A stretch of 64,000 nucleotides of DNA, from contig CM065381.1 of NCBI GenBank assembly GCA_033060915.1, forward strand, positions 35,646,836 through 35,710,835, in the 5' to 3' direction. Under the pieces are notes generated by a model. That model worked only from the letters and a program-made list of their open reading frames with translations, had not been told where the DNA came from and did no database searches. Both the position numbers and the translations under genes were made by a program. Origin of the DNA: Euryodendron excelsum (taxonomy: Eukaryota; Streptophyta; Magnoliopsida; Ericales; Pentaphylacaceae). Shown in pieces: positions 25,306 through 37,706 of this stretch; positions within the stretch are counted from its first letter, which is position 1; each line of letters starts with the position of its first letter.

Positions 25306-27289
25306 AAATGATTTTAGAAGGTGGTTTTATGCATTTTTTAAAAGAGTTTTAGAAAACAAATCATGTTATGTAAAGGACTTTGGTAGACAACCCTTTTGAA
25401 GATCATTTCCATGAAAATTTGACTCTAGTTAAGAATATGATTTATATGTTTGGTGTTTGAAAACCATTCCAAAGGAGGTTTACTTGGGACCATTATAACC
25501 TTTATCTTGATAAGAGTATGGATTTCAAGATTCAACACAAGGGTGACAACCTTTGGAAAACCATTTTTAATACAAAGATGGAGAGAATGGATTTTTGAAA
25601 ATCATTTTTAAGAAAAATGTTTTGAACCATTTTTAAAGGAAACCATTCCAAGAAATTAGGGTTCTTATGACCAATGTAAAGGGAGACCACTCAAGAGAGG
25701 GTTTCATGGGGCCATTCTAACCACTAAATTTGAGAGAATGGAAACCTTAGAAATCAAAGAATTTGGAAACCATTTGTGTGCAAGAAGGGAATCATTCTAA
25801 CAATTTAGGGCTCCTATGACCAATATAAAGGGAGACCACTCAAGAGAGGTTTCCACGAGCCATTTCAATCACTAAACTTGAAAGAATAGAAACCTTGGGA
25901 ATTAGAGAGTTTGAAGACCATTTTCATGCAAGTGGGAATGTAATGATGCAAAAGTGAGAGTTAGGGGGTAATGGGGGTTTTTCTAAGGCATGACTTCTAG
26001 GTCTCATCCTAAACCTCAAGGAGCCAATTCTTGGAACCAATTTGAGAAGGGTATTGAACTTGAAAGTGGCATGAAAACAAGAATAATGCAAGCATTGTAG
26101 GACATGATTATAAACATAAAGATGAAGCCAAGCACACAAGACATGATCAAGATAATGTTGACTTAAAGTTGACCCTTGTTGACTCAAGATTAATTCCCAT
26201 GATGATTTTGATGATAACTAAATCTTGTGTTATTTTACTAATGAATCTACTTAGTGTGTAGATTAACAAAGTTCATAATTTAGACTTAAAGTTTAATCTT
26301 AAGTTTAATGCGTGTCAAAGAGAATGCACAACAAATTCAAAGATCAAACAACGAATTCCAAGAGCTATGCAATGAACCAAACAGAGGATTGACTCCTATC
26401 TCTACTTCAAACAAATGTTCTACATTCAAAGAGATTGAAGGTGTTCAAATAAAGCTTCTATCAAGTATACATAGATTCAATGAAGATTGATTTGCACTAG
26501 ATTGAAGACTTCATCAGAATATGTAAAGATCAGTTAAGGAGATGCAATGCTCAGTTAAAGACGATTTGATTGTGGAGATGTTCTAAATGCCAAAAGAAGA
26601 TCTCATCAAGAATGCAATGCTCAGTTGAAGTTGAATTGTTTGTTGAAGAGTTTAAAAATGCTCAAGAGATGACTTCATTAAGTATGCAAAGTTCAGTTCT
26701 AGCTTACGTGATTGAAGTTGCTGAGAAGATGGCTCACAATGATTGTCTGATCTCTACCTGGAATCCAAGTGAAGAACTCTTCTACAATGTAAAGAATCAG
26801 TGAAGACTAGATGTATGAAGAGATTTCATCAAGCCTGCAAAAGTCCCACTGAAGTGATCTGTAAAGAAGAAAGAAGAATTGCTAGCAAAGAGAAGAAATC
26901 AGAAATGAAGCATTGTGAAGCTCTACATAATTGAGGAAGCTTGGCATTGAAGAAGATGTTCTACAATGAAAGAAGAAAGCTTCGCAAATGAAGAAGAAAA
27001 GATGAACATTGATCGAATGAAGCTTTGACAGTTTGAGATTCAAGAAAAGATTAATATCTAATGATTGATTCAATCCAAATTAAATAGAAGTTAACTCTAA
27101 TGAGTTAAAGAGATTTGATTGATCATTATACCCCAAAGAAATACTTCTTGAAGATCTTATATCAGTGATGAGTGTAAGCACCCCATTTTTGCCCGCTCGG
27201 CAATCTCCGGCCTGACCGAATTCGGTTTCCAACTTCACAACACATGCAAGCTCAAGATGAGCCTTTCAATCTCCAATCCAACCAACTGG

Positions 27290-27690
27290 TCGTTTCTCGG
27301 GTCCACAAGGATCCGCTGGAGCTTTAAGCACCATTATTCCAGGCAGTTTTCTAGATCGGGCGGTCCCGGAAACCAACGCCATCCAGGTAGCTTCTCGGGA
27401 TCGGGCGATCTCGAGGACCAACACCTCATCAAAATTCTAGACGGTTCACTTCTGGTGCCTGCTAGTCCGCCAACTTAGAATGTTCGTCATTCAGTAGTTC
27501 TCCGAGACCGGGCGTTCTCGGGGACCAACGCCACCCTTCGAGGTAGCTTTCTAGGACTAGGCGTTCTCAGGAACCAACACCACCCTTACAGGTAGTTCTT
27601 TAAGACCGGGCGTTCTTGGAGACCAACACCGCACAGGTAGTTTTCTGAGACTTGGTGGTCTCGGGAACCAACACCTAGGTCAACACCGGC
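27290..27690. repeat. U3-opening tandem array in LTR D
   Basis: Units of about 45-60 bp with GAGACCGGGCGTTCTCGG and ACCAACACC. Equivalents on the other strand are 35090-35520 (B) and 35760-36130 (A). Confidence 0.8.
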
Positions 27691-28167
27691 GCCTGCTAGT
27701 CCGACTCAGTGAAAAATGACCAAACCTGCCCCTTTAGGCCTCCAGGCACGTTTTGGGAAAGTTCAAAATCCCTCAAAACGATAAGTCCATCCTTCCAAAA
27801 TGTTGTCAAACCGTTAGGCATCCCCTGCATGCCATTTGGTCCAAATCTGGTCCTATTCCGACTCACTCTGGTCAAAATAACTATTTTGCCCCTGCGCCTC
27901 AACACGACACAAACCCCGCTGAACGGTAAAAGACTCTCTCAAAATTATCCCTGAGCAGCCTTACACGGTTAAAACAGTATACCAGACCATTCCTGACCAT
28001 TTCCAGCCAACTCCGGTCAAAATGACCGTTTTGCCCTTGGAAGCCCAAAAATGCCCCGAAATAGCACCGGCCTTGGGATTTCGAGCGTAAGGTCTCACCA
28101 CACGCCTTTGTTTAACCCAAGGAACACCCTACGACACTAAGCCCACACGACGCGATAAAAGTTCCCC

Positions 28168-28604
28168 GGAGCGTCTCGCAAACGCTTCGCCTAAATTGTC
28201 TTTTCCCCCGATTCCCTAGTTATAACGCACCGTCAACCGACTTGAGAAATGCGTAAATCAGAAAATTCTCGAAAGCTCATCCATAGATCTTTCCATCGAT
28301 ACGGTTCGATCGAATAGATCACCCCCCAAAGCCCTCTATCATACGGTGTGCAAACCATGACTTTCAGCAATCCTTGGAGCGTCTCGCAAACGCTCCACCA
28401 AGGTTGACTTTTTCTTCGATTCCCTAATCAAAACGCACCGTCAAACGACTTGAGAAATGCGTAAATCTGGGAATTCCTGAAAGTATTTCTAGAGTATTTT
28501 CCATCGGTACGGTCCGATCGGAGGGATCGCTTCCCAAAGGCCTCAATCACACAGCATCAAAACAGCCCCTTTCGAACACCCACGGAGAGTATCACAGACG
28601 CTCC
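28168..28604. repeat. 208-bp hairpin-bearing tandem repeat in LTR D
   Basis: Hairpins start at 28168, 28376 and 28584, exactly 208 bp apart, about 380-820 bp upstream of the TATA box. Confidence 0.9.
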
Positions 28605-28985
28605 GCGAAAGTGTCCTTTTTGGTACACTTCCCAAGATGATATCACTCACCTCCAAATATAATTCAAACTTTTTGAAGACATGAAAGTTCATCGGAAGCA
28701 CTAGAGAACATCTCGAGTGTGACCGATTCCCCCGGAACCTTCCCGATTGACCCAATTATTGAGGCAAAGTTTGGACGAACTTTCTCAGTGATGGAGTGTA
28801 TGCTACATGCGCTCAAATTTTGATTAGATCGACTGACTTTCGATCAACGGTCGAGATTTAACTAGTACATAGGGTGCCATGTGTTATTCTGGCAATGGAA
28901 CAGTACCTGCGCATGTCCTACATGCACAAGGCCAAATTTTGGCCATGCTCATATAGCACTTGTGCAATGTCTGTTCCAGATTGCC

Positions 28986-28993
28986 TATAAATA
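28986..28993 (+). promoter_or_regulatory. TATA box of LTR D
   Basis: TATAAATA within CCTATAAATAGAGG, conserved in A and B. It sets the transcription direction of the family. Confidence 0.65.
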
Positions 28994-30399
28994 GAGGTCT
29001 TCTCCCTTGCATATTCCAAGTTCGAAATAGATGCGAAGCCCTGCTAAAATCACTCCAGAACCTGGAATCTCCATATATATTCTCCCCCTCCAACACTTAA
29101 GCTAGATTCTACCCCTCCTAAGCCTATACACTCTACATACAAGGCCTCATACACACTTATACACTCCACTCTAGCCTCTCAAGCCTTCTTGAAGTCACTC
29201 AAGCTCTAATCAAGACATCCATTGAAGACTACAAGTGTGTTGAAGGCAAAAGATGGTATCCCTTTTACATTTGTGCTCTTCCCCACTCTTCTCTTCTCCC
29301 TCCTAGCCTACTTAGGCTATTCTCTATTTTAATCCCCATCTTCAACCCCCCTTTCTTGCATGCTTGAGCCAAGTGGGCTCTTGGATCATGCCTAGAGGAA
29401 AACAAGTGAGAGCCACCGTGTAGGGGGACCTCTCACTAGCCTACTTTAAGATGGTATGGTCTAGGAGCCCCTTGTTTATGTGATGTAGCCTAAAAGCCTT
29501 GTATGTGAATCATGACCCCTTGCATATTGCTATCTTGACCATGTCTTGTGTGCTTGGCTTCATTTTATGCTCATTGTCATGCTCCACAATGCTTACATTG
29601 CTCTTAATTTTTTACCATTTCCAAGTTCTCCATTTCTCTCAAAATTGTTCCAAGAGTTGGCCCCTTGAAGTCTAGGATGAGATTTTAGAATTATGCCTTA
29701 AAAGAGCCCCTACTAACCCCCTCACTTTCATTTTGGCATCATTGCATTTTAACTTGCATAAAGGTTGCTTTCCATTTCTCTAACTTTTAAGGTTTCCATT
29801 CTCTCAAATTTAGTGGTTAAAATGGCCCCATGGAACCCTCTCTTGAGTGGTCTCCCTTTATATTGGCTATAGAAGTCCTAAATTATTAGAATGGTTCCCT
29901 TTTCTCTTTATGATTGCCTAAGAATGATGTTCAAACTCTTTGATTTCTATGGTTTCCATTCTCTCAAGTTTAGTGGTTGGAATGCCCCCATGGAACCCTC
30001 TTTTGAGTGGTCTCCCTTTTGTTGGCCATATGAACCCTCTTTTGATGGAATGGTTCCCTTGGAAAATGGTTTTCAAAATCTTTCTCCAAAGATGATTTCA
30101 AAAATACATTCTCTTCATCTTTGCATCAAAAATGATTTCTCAAAAATTGTCATCGTTATGTTGATTTTTGACCCCTTGTACTCTTGTCAAGATAGTGGTT
30201 ATAATGGCCATGAGGAAACCTTCCTTGGAATGGTCTCCAAGCACCACCCATATAAACCTTATTCTTGATTAGAGTCAAAATTTTCATGAAAATGATCTTT
30301 AAAGAGGTGGCTTACTAAAGTCCATTGCATAACATGTTGTGTTTTCCAAAACTCTTTCCAAAAATGCACCAAACCACACTTCAAAATCATCTTTCAAAT

Positions 30400-30665
30400 C
30401 CAACCCTAGGTTAACTTAACCCTAGTTACCTAACCCTAGGTTAACTTGACCCTAGTTACCAAACCCTAGGTTAACTTGACCCTAGTTACCAACTCTAGGT
30501 TAGCTTGACCCTAGTTACCTAACCCGAGGTTAACTTGACCCTAGTTATCCAACCCTAGGTTAACTTGACCCTAGTTCACTCACCTTAGGTTAACTTAACC
30601 CTAGTTAGTTAACCCTTGGTCTTCTTAACCTTAGGTTCCCCCTAACCCTAAGCTAACCTAACATA
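30400..30665. repeat. CCTAGGTTAAC tandem array in LTR D
   Basis: Units of about 30 bp, AACCCTAGGTTAACTTGACCCTAGTT. Downstream of the TATA box, so in R/U5. Confidence 0.88.
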
Positions 30666-32084
30666 GGATAATATGCTTTAAGGTTCTAACTCTTGAACCC
30701 TTTTTAAATGATCACTCAATTTTTAAACTATCCTCATAACCCATTTTTCCAAAACCTCCTACTCTCATGATGTCAAAAAACCAACTCTATAAGCTCTTCA
30801 AATGTTCATACACTCCATCTTTAAGGCATTTCCAAAAACGTTTTCAAAAGGTCACAAACCTAAGGTGTCCCTAACCCCTTCATGGTTAGGGATTCCAAGG
30901 ACAAGTGATAAATCAAGAACAACCTTTAAGGTTGTCCATATTAAGATTCCAAACCCTTAACCATTTCTAAAAGCCACTTTCAACAATTAATACATCAAAA
31001 CGTCTCTAAAATCATGCCTTCAAGGTTTTCGAAACAAAACTTCAAAAACACTTTCAAGTTCTCTTGAGACATGCCAAAGCATTTTTCCAAAACTCCCTCA
31101 AGTTGATCCAAAAACATTTTTGAGAAACACTCCACCATTCAATTTCAAGTCAAAACTTCCAAGACTACAAAGTGTCTTAAACTTCTCCAAAGACCTCAAA
31201 AGTGTCTTAAACTTCTCCAAAGACGTCAAAGTGTCTTAAACTTTTTCAAAGACCTCAAAGTGTCTTAAACTTCTCTAAAGACCCAAAAGTGTCTTCAAAC
31301 CTTCCAAAGGCCCTAATGCGCCTATTTTCCATTGGGCTTTTGCCCGAACTACGAATGACCTGATTCTCGCCAAATGAGATACGTAGGCAACCTAAAATGG
31401 TGCGGTCATAACTGTTATTTCAACTCCAATCATTTTTTCAAGAATTCCAATCAATTCTAAGATTCTATTTCAAACTCTCTCCAAACCCTTATTATTTTCA
31501 AATCTCTTTCAAAAACTTGCATCATGCATCATCCATCCAAAAAGTGATGACTAAACTCCGTTTTCGAAATTCTAAAGTGAATATAAAGTGGACAATGGTA
31601 GCTGGTTATTCTAGTGAGTGAACAAAAGGGTGATTAGACATGTAGGTACCGAAAGGGCGGGGTAGGGTGATGATCTTAAGATATCTTCCCTACATGTAAC
31701 CAACCCTCGAACCTTAGATTTCTGTTTTCGAAAGACCAAAATGGAGTTATTTTCAAAAAGGGCTTAAACATTCCAAAAGGTTGTCAAACAACCTATTTTT
31801 TTAAAAACTCTCTCTTGAGGAAGTTTTCAAAAACCTTTTTCAAAAACTCTAAGTTTAATCTTCGGATTAACGTTTAGTTTTAGGTACCCTAACTCACCTT
31901 TATCTAGTTAGGTGGCGACTCCCATTTTTTCTAAAAAGCCCTTAGTCAAATCAATTTTCAAATCTAGTCCCACTTGTCCTTCTAGGAGGATGAGTTCTAG
32001 TGACAGAGTTTTGTGCTTTAGGGTCTTTGAGCCGAAAGGACCTTGGACACCCTGAAAAATCGGAGCGCGACAATGAGATGAGCT

Positions 32085-32560
32085 AGATCATTAGAAGTCT
32101 GAAAGCAGATTTTGGGCAATGAGGGAACTCATGAAAATGAGGAGTTATCTCTTGATTACAGAAGCAAAAAGGCCTGAAGACAAATTGAGCAATGAGGGGA
32201 CTCATGGAAATGAAGTGTCGCCTCTTGAACACAGAAGCAAAAAGCCTGGAATCCATATAGACGAAGAGTGGACTCATTAAAAATGAAGAGTCGCCTCATT
32301 GAGACAGACGCCAAGGCTTGAAGATGACATGATCAATGAGCGTACACATAAAGACGAAGAGTCGCCTCTTGGTAGCAGAAGTAAAAGGCTTGAAGATAAT
32401 ATAATCAATGAGCTGGCACCTGAAGATGAAGCGTCGCCTCATGACAGCAGAAGCCAAAGATGTGAAGACAGAATGAACAAGGAGTCGCCTCATCGATATA
32501 AGAGCGGACTCATGAAGTCAGTGATCAACATCTGGTAAATGCAGAAGCAGAAAGTGTCGA
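32085..32560 (+). repeat. About 72-bp tandem repeat in U3 of LTR C
   Basis: Five to six units with GAAGCAAAAAGGCYTGAAGA and ATGAAGAGTCGCCTC, upstream of the TATA-like box near 32691. Confidence 0.8.
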
Positions 32561-33797
32561 CTCCATAAATGTGGAGCCGACTCCTCTGATATAACGGCTA
32601 TTTTTCTTAAAGTTATAACAAACTGGACGTGCATTAATGATCCCCAATAACCACTAATGGATGGAATCAATACATGGGTATATATATAAGTCTCAACCTG
32701 TATTTATAACCAAGAATCAAGAGGAAGAAACAACTAGAGACAAGAATCACTAATCAACCTGATATTCCTGGAACATTCTTCCTATTTTATTCTTGTGAGC
32801 TTTGAATGTAAAATTTACTCTTGCTAGAGAGTGTTAGTTACTTGTATACATTTATACACTTGTAATTGAGAGTTTGAGAGTTCTCTTGTGAAAGCAAAAC
32901 TCTTGTAAGTTTGAGTGGAGCTTGGACAAAACCACTTGGAGATTGGAGAGCTCGGTGAGGAGTTCTTGTATAGTGAGTTGAGCACTTTGTCAATTAGTAG
33001 CCCATTTTGTAATAGGTGATTACATAGTGGAAGAAGATTTCAAGGAGGTCTTCGGGTGAGGACGTAGACCACGGGTTGTGGTTGAACCTCGATAAATCTG
33101 TGTTCTTTCTTATGCTCTGTCTTCCTTCCATTCTCTGATTACATTGCATTGCATTTAGATTGATCAATGTTACATTACTTAGATTAATTTTAATTAATCT
33201 TAATTGTTATTAATCTTCGAAAAATCCAATTCACCCCTCCTCTTGGGTTGCCTTTTAGACCAACGGATAACAACATGCAAGAGGGTCATAAATACATACA
33301 AGGCTTTAGGCTATATCACATAAACAAGGGGCTCTTAGGCCATACCATCTCAAAGTAGGCTAGTGAGAGATCCCCTTACACGGTGGCTCCCACTAGCTTT
33401 CCTCTAGGCATGAACTAAGAGGCCTTTTGGCTTAAGCATGCAAGAAAAGGGGGTTGAAGATGAAGATTAAAATAGAGAATAGCCTAAATAGGCTAGGAGG
33501 GAGAAGAGAAGAGTGGGGGAAGACAAAAATGTAAAAGAAATACCACCTTTAGCCTTCAACACAGTTGTAATCTTCTATGGGTGCCTTGACTTGAACTTGG
33601 ATGTCTTCAAGTAGGCTTGGGGGAGGGGTTTAATGGTGTATAGGGCTATGTAGGTAAAGTGTATGGGGTAGAGGGTGGTGGAATCTAGCCTAAGTGTTGG
33701 GGGAGTGGAATGTATGTAGAGATTGAAGGTTCTGGAGAGGTTTTAGCAAAGTTTCGCATCAATTTTCGGTCCTGGAATATGTAAAGGGGGAGACCTC

Positions 33798-33805
33798 TAT
33801 TTATA
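33798..33805 (-). promoter_or_regulatory. TATA box of LTR B
   Basis: TATAAATA on the minus strand, with palindrome arms GGCGCATGT/ACATGCGCC at 33863-33883. Confidence 0.6.
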
Positions 33806-34186
33806 GGAAACCTAGAACAGGCCTGGTGCATGTGCTACATGCGCTTGGCCAAAATTTGCCCTGGCGCATGTAGCACATGCGCCAGTACTGTTTCATTACT
33901 AGAATGCCACGTGGCACCTCTTATACTGGCTAAATCCTGATGGTTGATCGAATTTTGGTCGATTTGATCAAAATATGGGCGCTTGTAGCATACGCTTTAT
34001 CACTATGATTATTTGTTTAAACTTGCATCAATAATTGAGCCAACTGGGAAGGTTTTGAGGGAATCGGTTGCACCCACGCTGTTCTCCTAAGGTTTTTCAT
34101 AAACTTTCATGTTTTCAAAAAGTTTGAATGGTGTTCGGAAGTGTGAGATATCGTCTTGGGGAAAGTGCTTAAAATGGCATCTTTAC

Positions 34187-34616
34187 GGAGCGTCTTTGAT
34201 ACGCTCCATGGGGGTTCGAAAGTAGTTATTTTCGTGTTGCATGATCAAGGCCTTCGGGAAGCAATCTCTTCGATTGGATCGTACCAATGGAAAGTACTCT
34301 GAAAATACTTTCGGGAATTCCCTGATTTACACATTTCTTAAGTCGTTTGACGGTGCGTTGCAATCAGGGAATTGGGAGAAAAGTCAATTTAGGCAGAGCG
34401 TCTGCGAGACGCTCCAGGGGTTACTGAAAGTTTTAGTTTTTGAGCCATATGATGAAGGGCTTTGGGGAGTGATCTATCCGATCGATTCGTATCAATGGAA
34501 AGATCGATGAACAAGTAATGAAGTGATTTACGCATTTCACAAGTCACTTGACGGTGCGTTATAACAAGGGAATCTGGAGAAACGGGAATTTAGGCGGAGC
34601 ATTTGCAAGACGCTCC
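34187..34616. repeat. About 208-bp hairpin-bearing tandem repeat in LTR B
   Basis: Hairpins start at 34187, 34395 (208 bp later) and 34596 (201 bp later). Confidence 0.85.
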
Positions 34617-35089
34617 AGGGAACTTTTATCGAGTCGTGAGTGTTTAGCATCTTGAGGTCTTCCTTAGGTTAAACAGGGGTGTACGACGAGATCCGCCATT
34701 CAGTAACCTAGGATCGGTGTTGTTTTGGGGTGCGTTCGGGTCATCAGGGGCAAAATGGTCATTTTGGCTGAGTTGGGTTCGAAATGGTCAGGAATGGATT
34801 GAAATGTCATGTTAAGCGTGCCAGGTCATTTAGGGACATTTTTAGGAGAGTCTTTTACCGTTCGGTGTGGTTTGCGCAGTGTTGGGGCGTTTAGGGGCAA
34901 AACGGTCATTTAATCGGAGTTGGTTGGAATGGAACCATAATTGGACTGGATGGTGTGTAGAGTACACCTAACAGTTTAGTAACATTTTGGAAGGGTGGAT
35001 TTATCGTTTTGAGCTATTTTAAACTTTCTCAAAACGTGCCTGGAGGCCCAGGGGCAGGTTTGGTCATTTTTCACCGAGTCGGGCTAGCA

Positions 35090-35520
35090 GGCGCCAGTGT
35101 TGACCTAGGTGTTGGTTCCCGAGACCGCCTGCGTTGACCAACACCGCACAGGTAGTTTTCCGAGACCAGGTTGGTCCCTAAGACAGTCTCAGAAAACTAC
35201 CTGTGCGGTGTTGGTCCCTAAGACAGTCCGGTCTCAGAGAGCTACCTGTAGGGTGGTGTTGGTTCCTGAGAACACTTGGTCTTAGAAAACTACCTGTGAC
35301 GGTGGTGTTGGTCTGTGAGAATGCCAAGTCTCAGGGAACTATCGAATGAAGGACATTCTACATTGGCGGGCTAGCAAGCGCCAGAAATGAACCGTCTGGA
35401 ATTTGATAGGGTGTTGGTCCCCGAGATTGCTCGATCTTAGGAAGTTACCCGAATGGCGTTGGTTTTCGAGACCGCCCGATCCCAAAATGCTACCGGGAAT
35501 GATGTTATGGCTTCATTTGG
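35090..35520. repeat. U3-opening tandem array in LTR B
   Basis: Units with GGTGTTGGTYCCYGAGAC and GAAAACTACCTG. Confidence 0.8.
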
Positions 35521-35759
35521 CTTTGTGGGCCCGGGAAGCGACTAGTTGACTAGATTGCAGTTTGAAAGGCTCGTCTTGAGCTTGCATGCGTTGTGATATT
35601 TGAAAACTGGATCCGGTCTGGCCGGAGATTGTCGAGCGGGCAAAAATGGGGTGCTTACAGCGGACTTACCGTTTTGAGGGATTTTGAATTTTCTTAAGAT
35701 GTGCCCGGAGGCCCAAGGAAAAAGGTTTGGTCATTTCTCACCAAGTCGGGCTTGGAGGC

Positions 35760-36130
35760 ACCAGTGTTGACATAGGTGTTGATTCCCGAGACTACTTGGA
35801 ATCGAAAAACTATCTATGCAGTGTTGGACCTTGAGACCGCCAGGTCTTAGAGAGCTACCTGTAGAGTGGTGTTAGTTTCTGAGAACGCTTGGTTTTAGAA
35901 GGCTACTTGTAAGGGTGGTGTTGGTGCCCAAGAATGCCTGGTCTTAGAGAACTACCAAAATGACAGACATTATCAGCAGGCTAGCAGGCACCATAAGTGA
36001 ACCGTCTGGAATTTGATAAGGTATTGGTTCTCGAGACCACCCGGTCTAAAAAAGCTGCTTGGGTGGCAATGGTTCTCGAGATTGTCGGGTCTCGAAAAGT
36101 TACCAGGAATGCTTGGGGGTGATATGGTCT
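35760..36130. repeat. U3-opening tandem array in LTR A
   Basis: Same repeat as in B and D, more degraded. Confidence 0.75.
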
Positions 36131-37617
36131 TTGTAGCTTTAATTGGGCCTCATGGGTCTGGGAAGAGACCAATTGACTGGATTGGAGTTTGAAAGAGCCG
36201 TCTTGAACTCGTATGTGCTGTGATGTTTGGAAACTGGATCCGGTCGGGCCAGAGATTACTGACTGAGTAAAAATGGGGTGCTTACAATAATCAAAACTTA
36301 TAAGCTTCCACAAGGAGGTATCATCAATCCTTATATCGAAACATGAATTCTATCAATAATTAATATTTATCATACACGTAATGTTATTGTCTAACTCACT
36401 GAGTTTATTGACTAATAAAGAATCTTACTCTTCTGTGAATGAAAATAATAAACATTACATGCAAGTGTCTATTTATTATATTAGGATTAAGAGCATAAGT
36501 ACTCAAAATAATCATAAGATATTAATTGTTTTATATAGTCAGTATAAAAATAATTACCTCAAGACAGTCTTGTTTAATAGACACAAAGTGTACTAGTGCA
36601 TGAAGTTGGAACTATACCGTTCCTCATAGTTAAGAAAGACATATTAAAACCTTGTGTTACAGTCCTACTAATGGAGTGTCCAGTTCCATCTAAGACTGTG
36701 AATGATAATCTTATATTTCATAAGAACTGATGATCTGATTTTTCCTGTGTAATCCGTACTTTACATACCAAATCATCTATTATATAGAATAAGAGACACA
36801 TATACATATTCATTAAATAAATAACGCAATGCAAACATTGCTCACACATATTCTCATTAAAATGGAATAACTAATTTATTAATAAATACTAAAGCCATTA
36901 CATAAAGTATGTCTTTTAGTATAAATCCCTAACAATCAAAATCGCGATCTGGATCGCGCGATCCTATGATTCCAAATGGTTGAATTGATTTGGATCGATA
37001 AAATAATCGCTCTAGGAAAAGATCATGACTGGATCATTAAAGATCATAGGATTGAGATTCGGATCACGATCCTGTGCGACCCAGTTAGTGTCCAATTTTT
37101 TGATTTAAAAGATGGGCTTTTTGCTTTTTATTTTTATTTTTTATTTTTATGTCTATTTGGCTGCTGTAGAGTGGAGCCCAACTTCTAGGCCTACCTACCC
37201 ATGCACAGGAGACCAAATCGGTTCTTCCTCATCCCCTTTCTTTTTTTGTTCCTAGTCTCTATTTCTTCTTCTTCTTCTTCCTTTGTTGTTGCTACTGCTG
37301 CTCTATTTTAGTCCCCCTCCTCTTCCCCCTTGTTCTTCTTCTTTTACTGCTCTTTTGCTGCTGCTGCTTTTTTTTTTATTTATGATTTTTCTCCTTCATA
37401 TTTTGCTGTAGTTACTCTGTTTTGAGTCAAGAGATTTGCCCAAACAAACATAGACTTTGTATCTATGAAAACTGAATTAGGTAAGAATTTAATTAATGAC
37501 TCTATTTTGAATATCTGATTTGCAGACTCTGTTTTAGGCATATTCTTTGAATTTTTTTAACAAGTTTGCCACTGAATTAGTCAAGAATTTATATCAACAT
37601 GTTTGTTGTTTAAGAAA

Positions 37618-37706
37618 TTTTTGAACCTTAACCTTCCCACACAACCTTATAATCACAAATAACAAAGTTGGTGTGAGAGCTCTACCATTTGAGCTACTTC
37701 CTTAAG
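37618..37706 (-). other. tRNA-like sequence (tRNA pseudogene or SINE head)
   Basis: On the minus strand GGAAGTAGCTCAAATGG contains an A-box-like TAGCTCAAATGG with a perfect D-arm pairing GCTC/GAGC, followed about 60 nt later by B-box-like GGTTCAAAAAT. There is no good anticodon stem and no acceptor pairing, so it is not a working tRNA. It lies inside the MULE-like element. Confidence 0.4.

Larger units (their letters stand above)
27173..32072 (+). mobile_element. Giant solo LTR D (innermost), TSD ATGAG
   Basis: The only uninterrupted member of family A/B/D: 4,900 bp, TGTAAGCACCCC...GGAGCGCGACA, flanked by ATGAG at 27168-27172 and 32073-32077. Order: opening array of about 50-bp units (27290-27690), 208-bp hairpin repeats (28168-28604), palindrome near 28909, TATA box 28986-28993, pyrimidine-rich R/U5, CCTAGGTTAAC array (30400-30665), GGTGGCGACTCC at 31911. 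No gene. Its orientation, from the TATA box, is opposite to A and B. Confidence 0.85.
26156..33265 (+). mobile_element. copia-type solo LTR C inside B, TSD GATAA
   Basis: Runs TGTTGACTTAAAG...TTTTGATGATAACT...GGTTGCCTTTTAGACCAACG (final A lost). GATAA flanks it at 26151-26155 and 33266-33270. B's uninterrupted sequence is confirmed by D at about 29490-29580 on the other strand, where CAAGATAGCAATATGCAAG stands without an insertion. Net length about 2.2 kb without D. A TATATATAAG box lies near 32691. No PBS or coding domain follows, so it is a solo LTR. Confidence 0.8.
23495..35659 (-). mobile_element. Giant solo LTR B inside A, TSD GTGGA/GCGGA
   Basis: Same family as A, inserted in A's U3. 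Ends at 23495 (TGTCGCGTCCCGG) and 35659 (GGGGTGCTTACA). Flanks GTGGA (23490-23494) and GCGGA (35660-35664) differ at one base. A stops at GGAAAGGTGGA and resumes with TACCGTTTTGAGGGATTTT; B itself reads straight through this point near 34990-35010, which proves the junction. Net length about 5.05 kb. Confidence 0.82.
19012..36286 (-). mobile_element. Giant solo LTR A (family A/B/D), TSD ATAAT
   Basis: Net length about 5.1 kb once B is removed. On the minus strand it starts TGTAAGCACCCCATTTTT (plus-strand end at 36286) and ends at 19012. ATAAT flanks it at 19007-19011 and 36287-36291. It contains no gene and no second LTR, so a solo LTR is the simplest reading. Length, ends and a U5 block GGTGGCGACTCC resemble Ogre/Tat gypsy LTRs from memory; a database match is needed. 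Tandem blocks lie at about 20620-20900, 22678-23112 and 35760-36130. Confidence 0.82.
18307..36934 (-). mobile_element. Solo LTR F (copia-like), TSD ATCAA
   Basis: On the minus strand it runs TGTTAGGGATTTATAC...GTAGTCCCCAGCA, with duplication ATCAA at 18302-18306 and 36935-36939. Without element A it is about 1.35 kb (18307-19011 plus 36292-36934). No internal domain or second LTR is present. Removing it restores the terminal repeat of the MULE-like element. Confidence 0.75.

Noticed and set aside
20620..30665. CCCTAGG/CCTAGGGTT arrays as interstitial telomere sequence
   Set aside because: Plant telomeres are CCCTAAA. These units contain CCTAGGTTAAC, vary in length and occur at a fixed place in three LTR copies.
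27173..32072. Regularly spaced repeats as a CRISPR array
   Set aside because: Eukaryotic nuclear DNA, repeats inside LTRs, no unique-length spacers and no cas genes.
37618..37706. Functional tRNA gene
   Set aside because: A D-arm and A-box-like motif are present, but the acceptor ends do not pair, the anticodon arm is unclear and the B box is imperfect.
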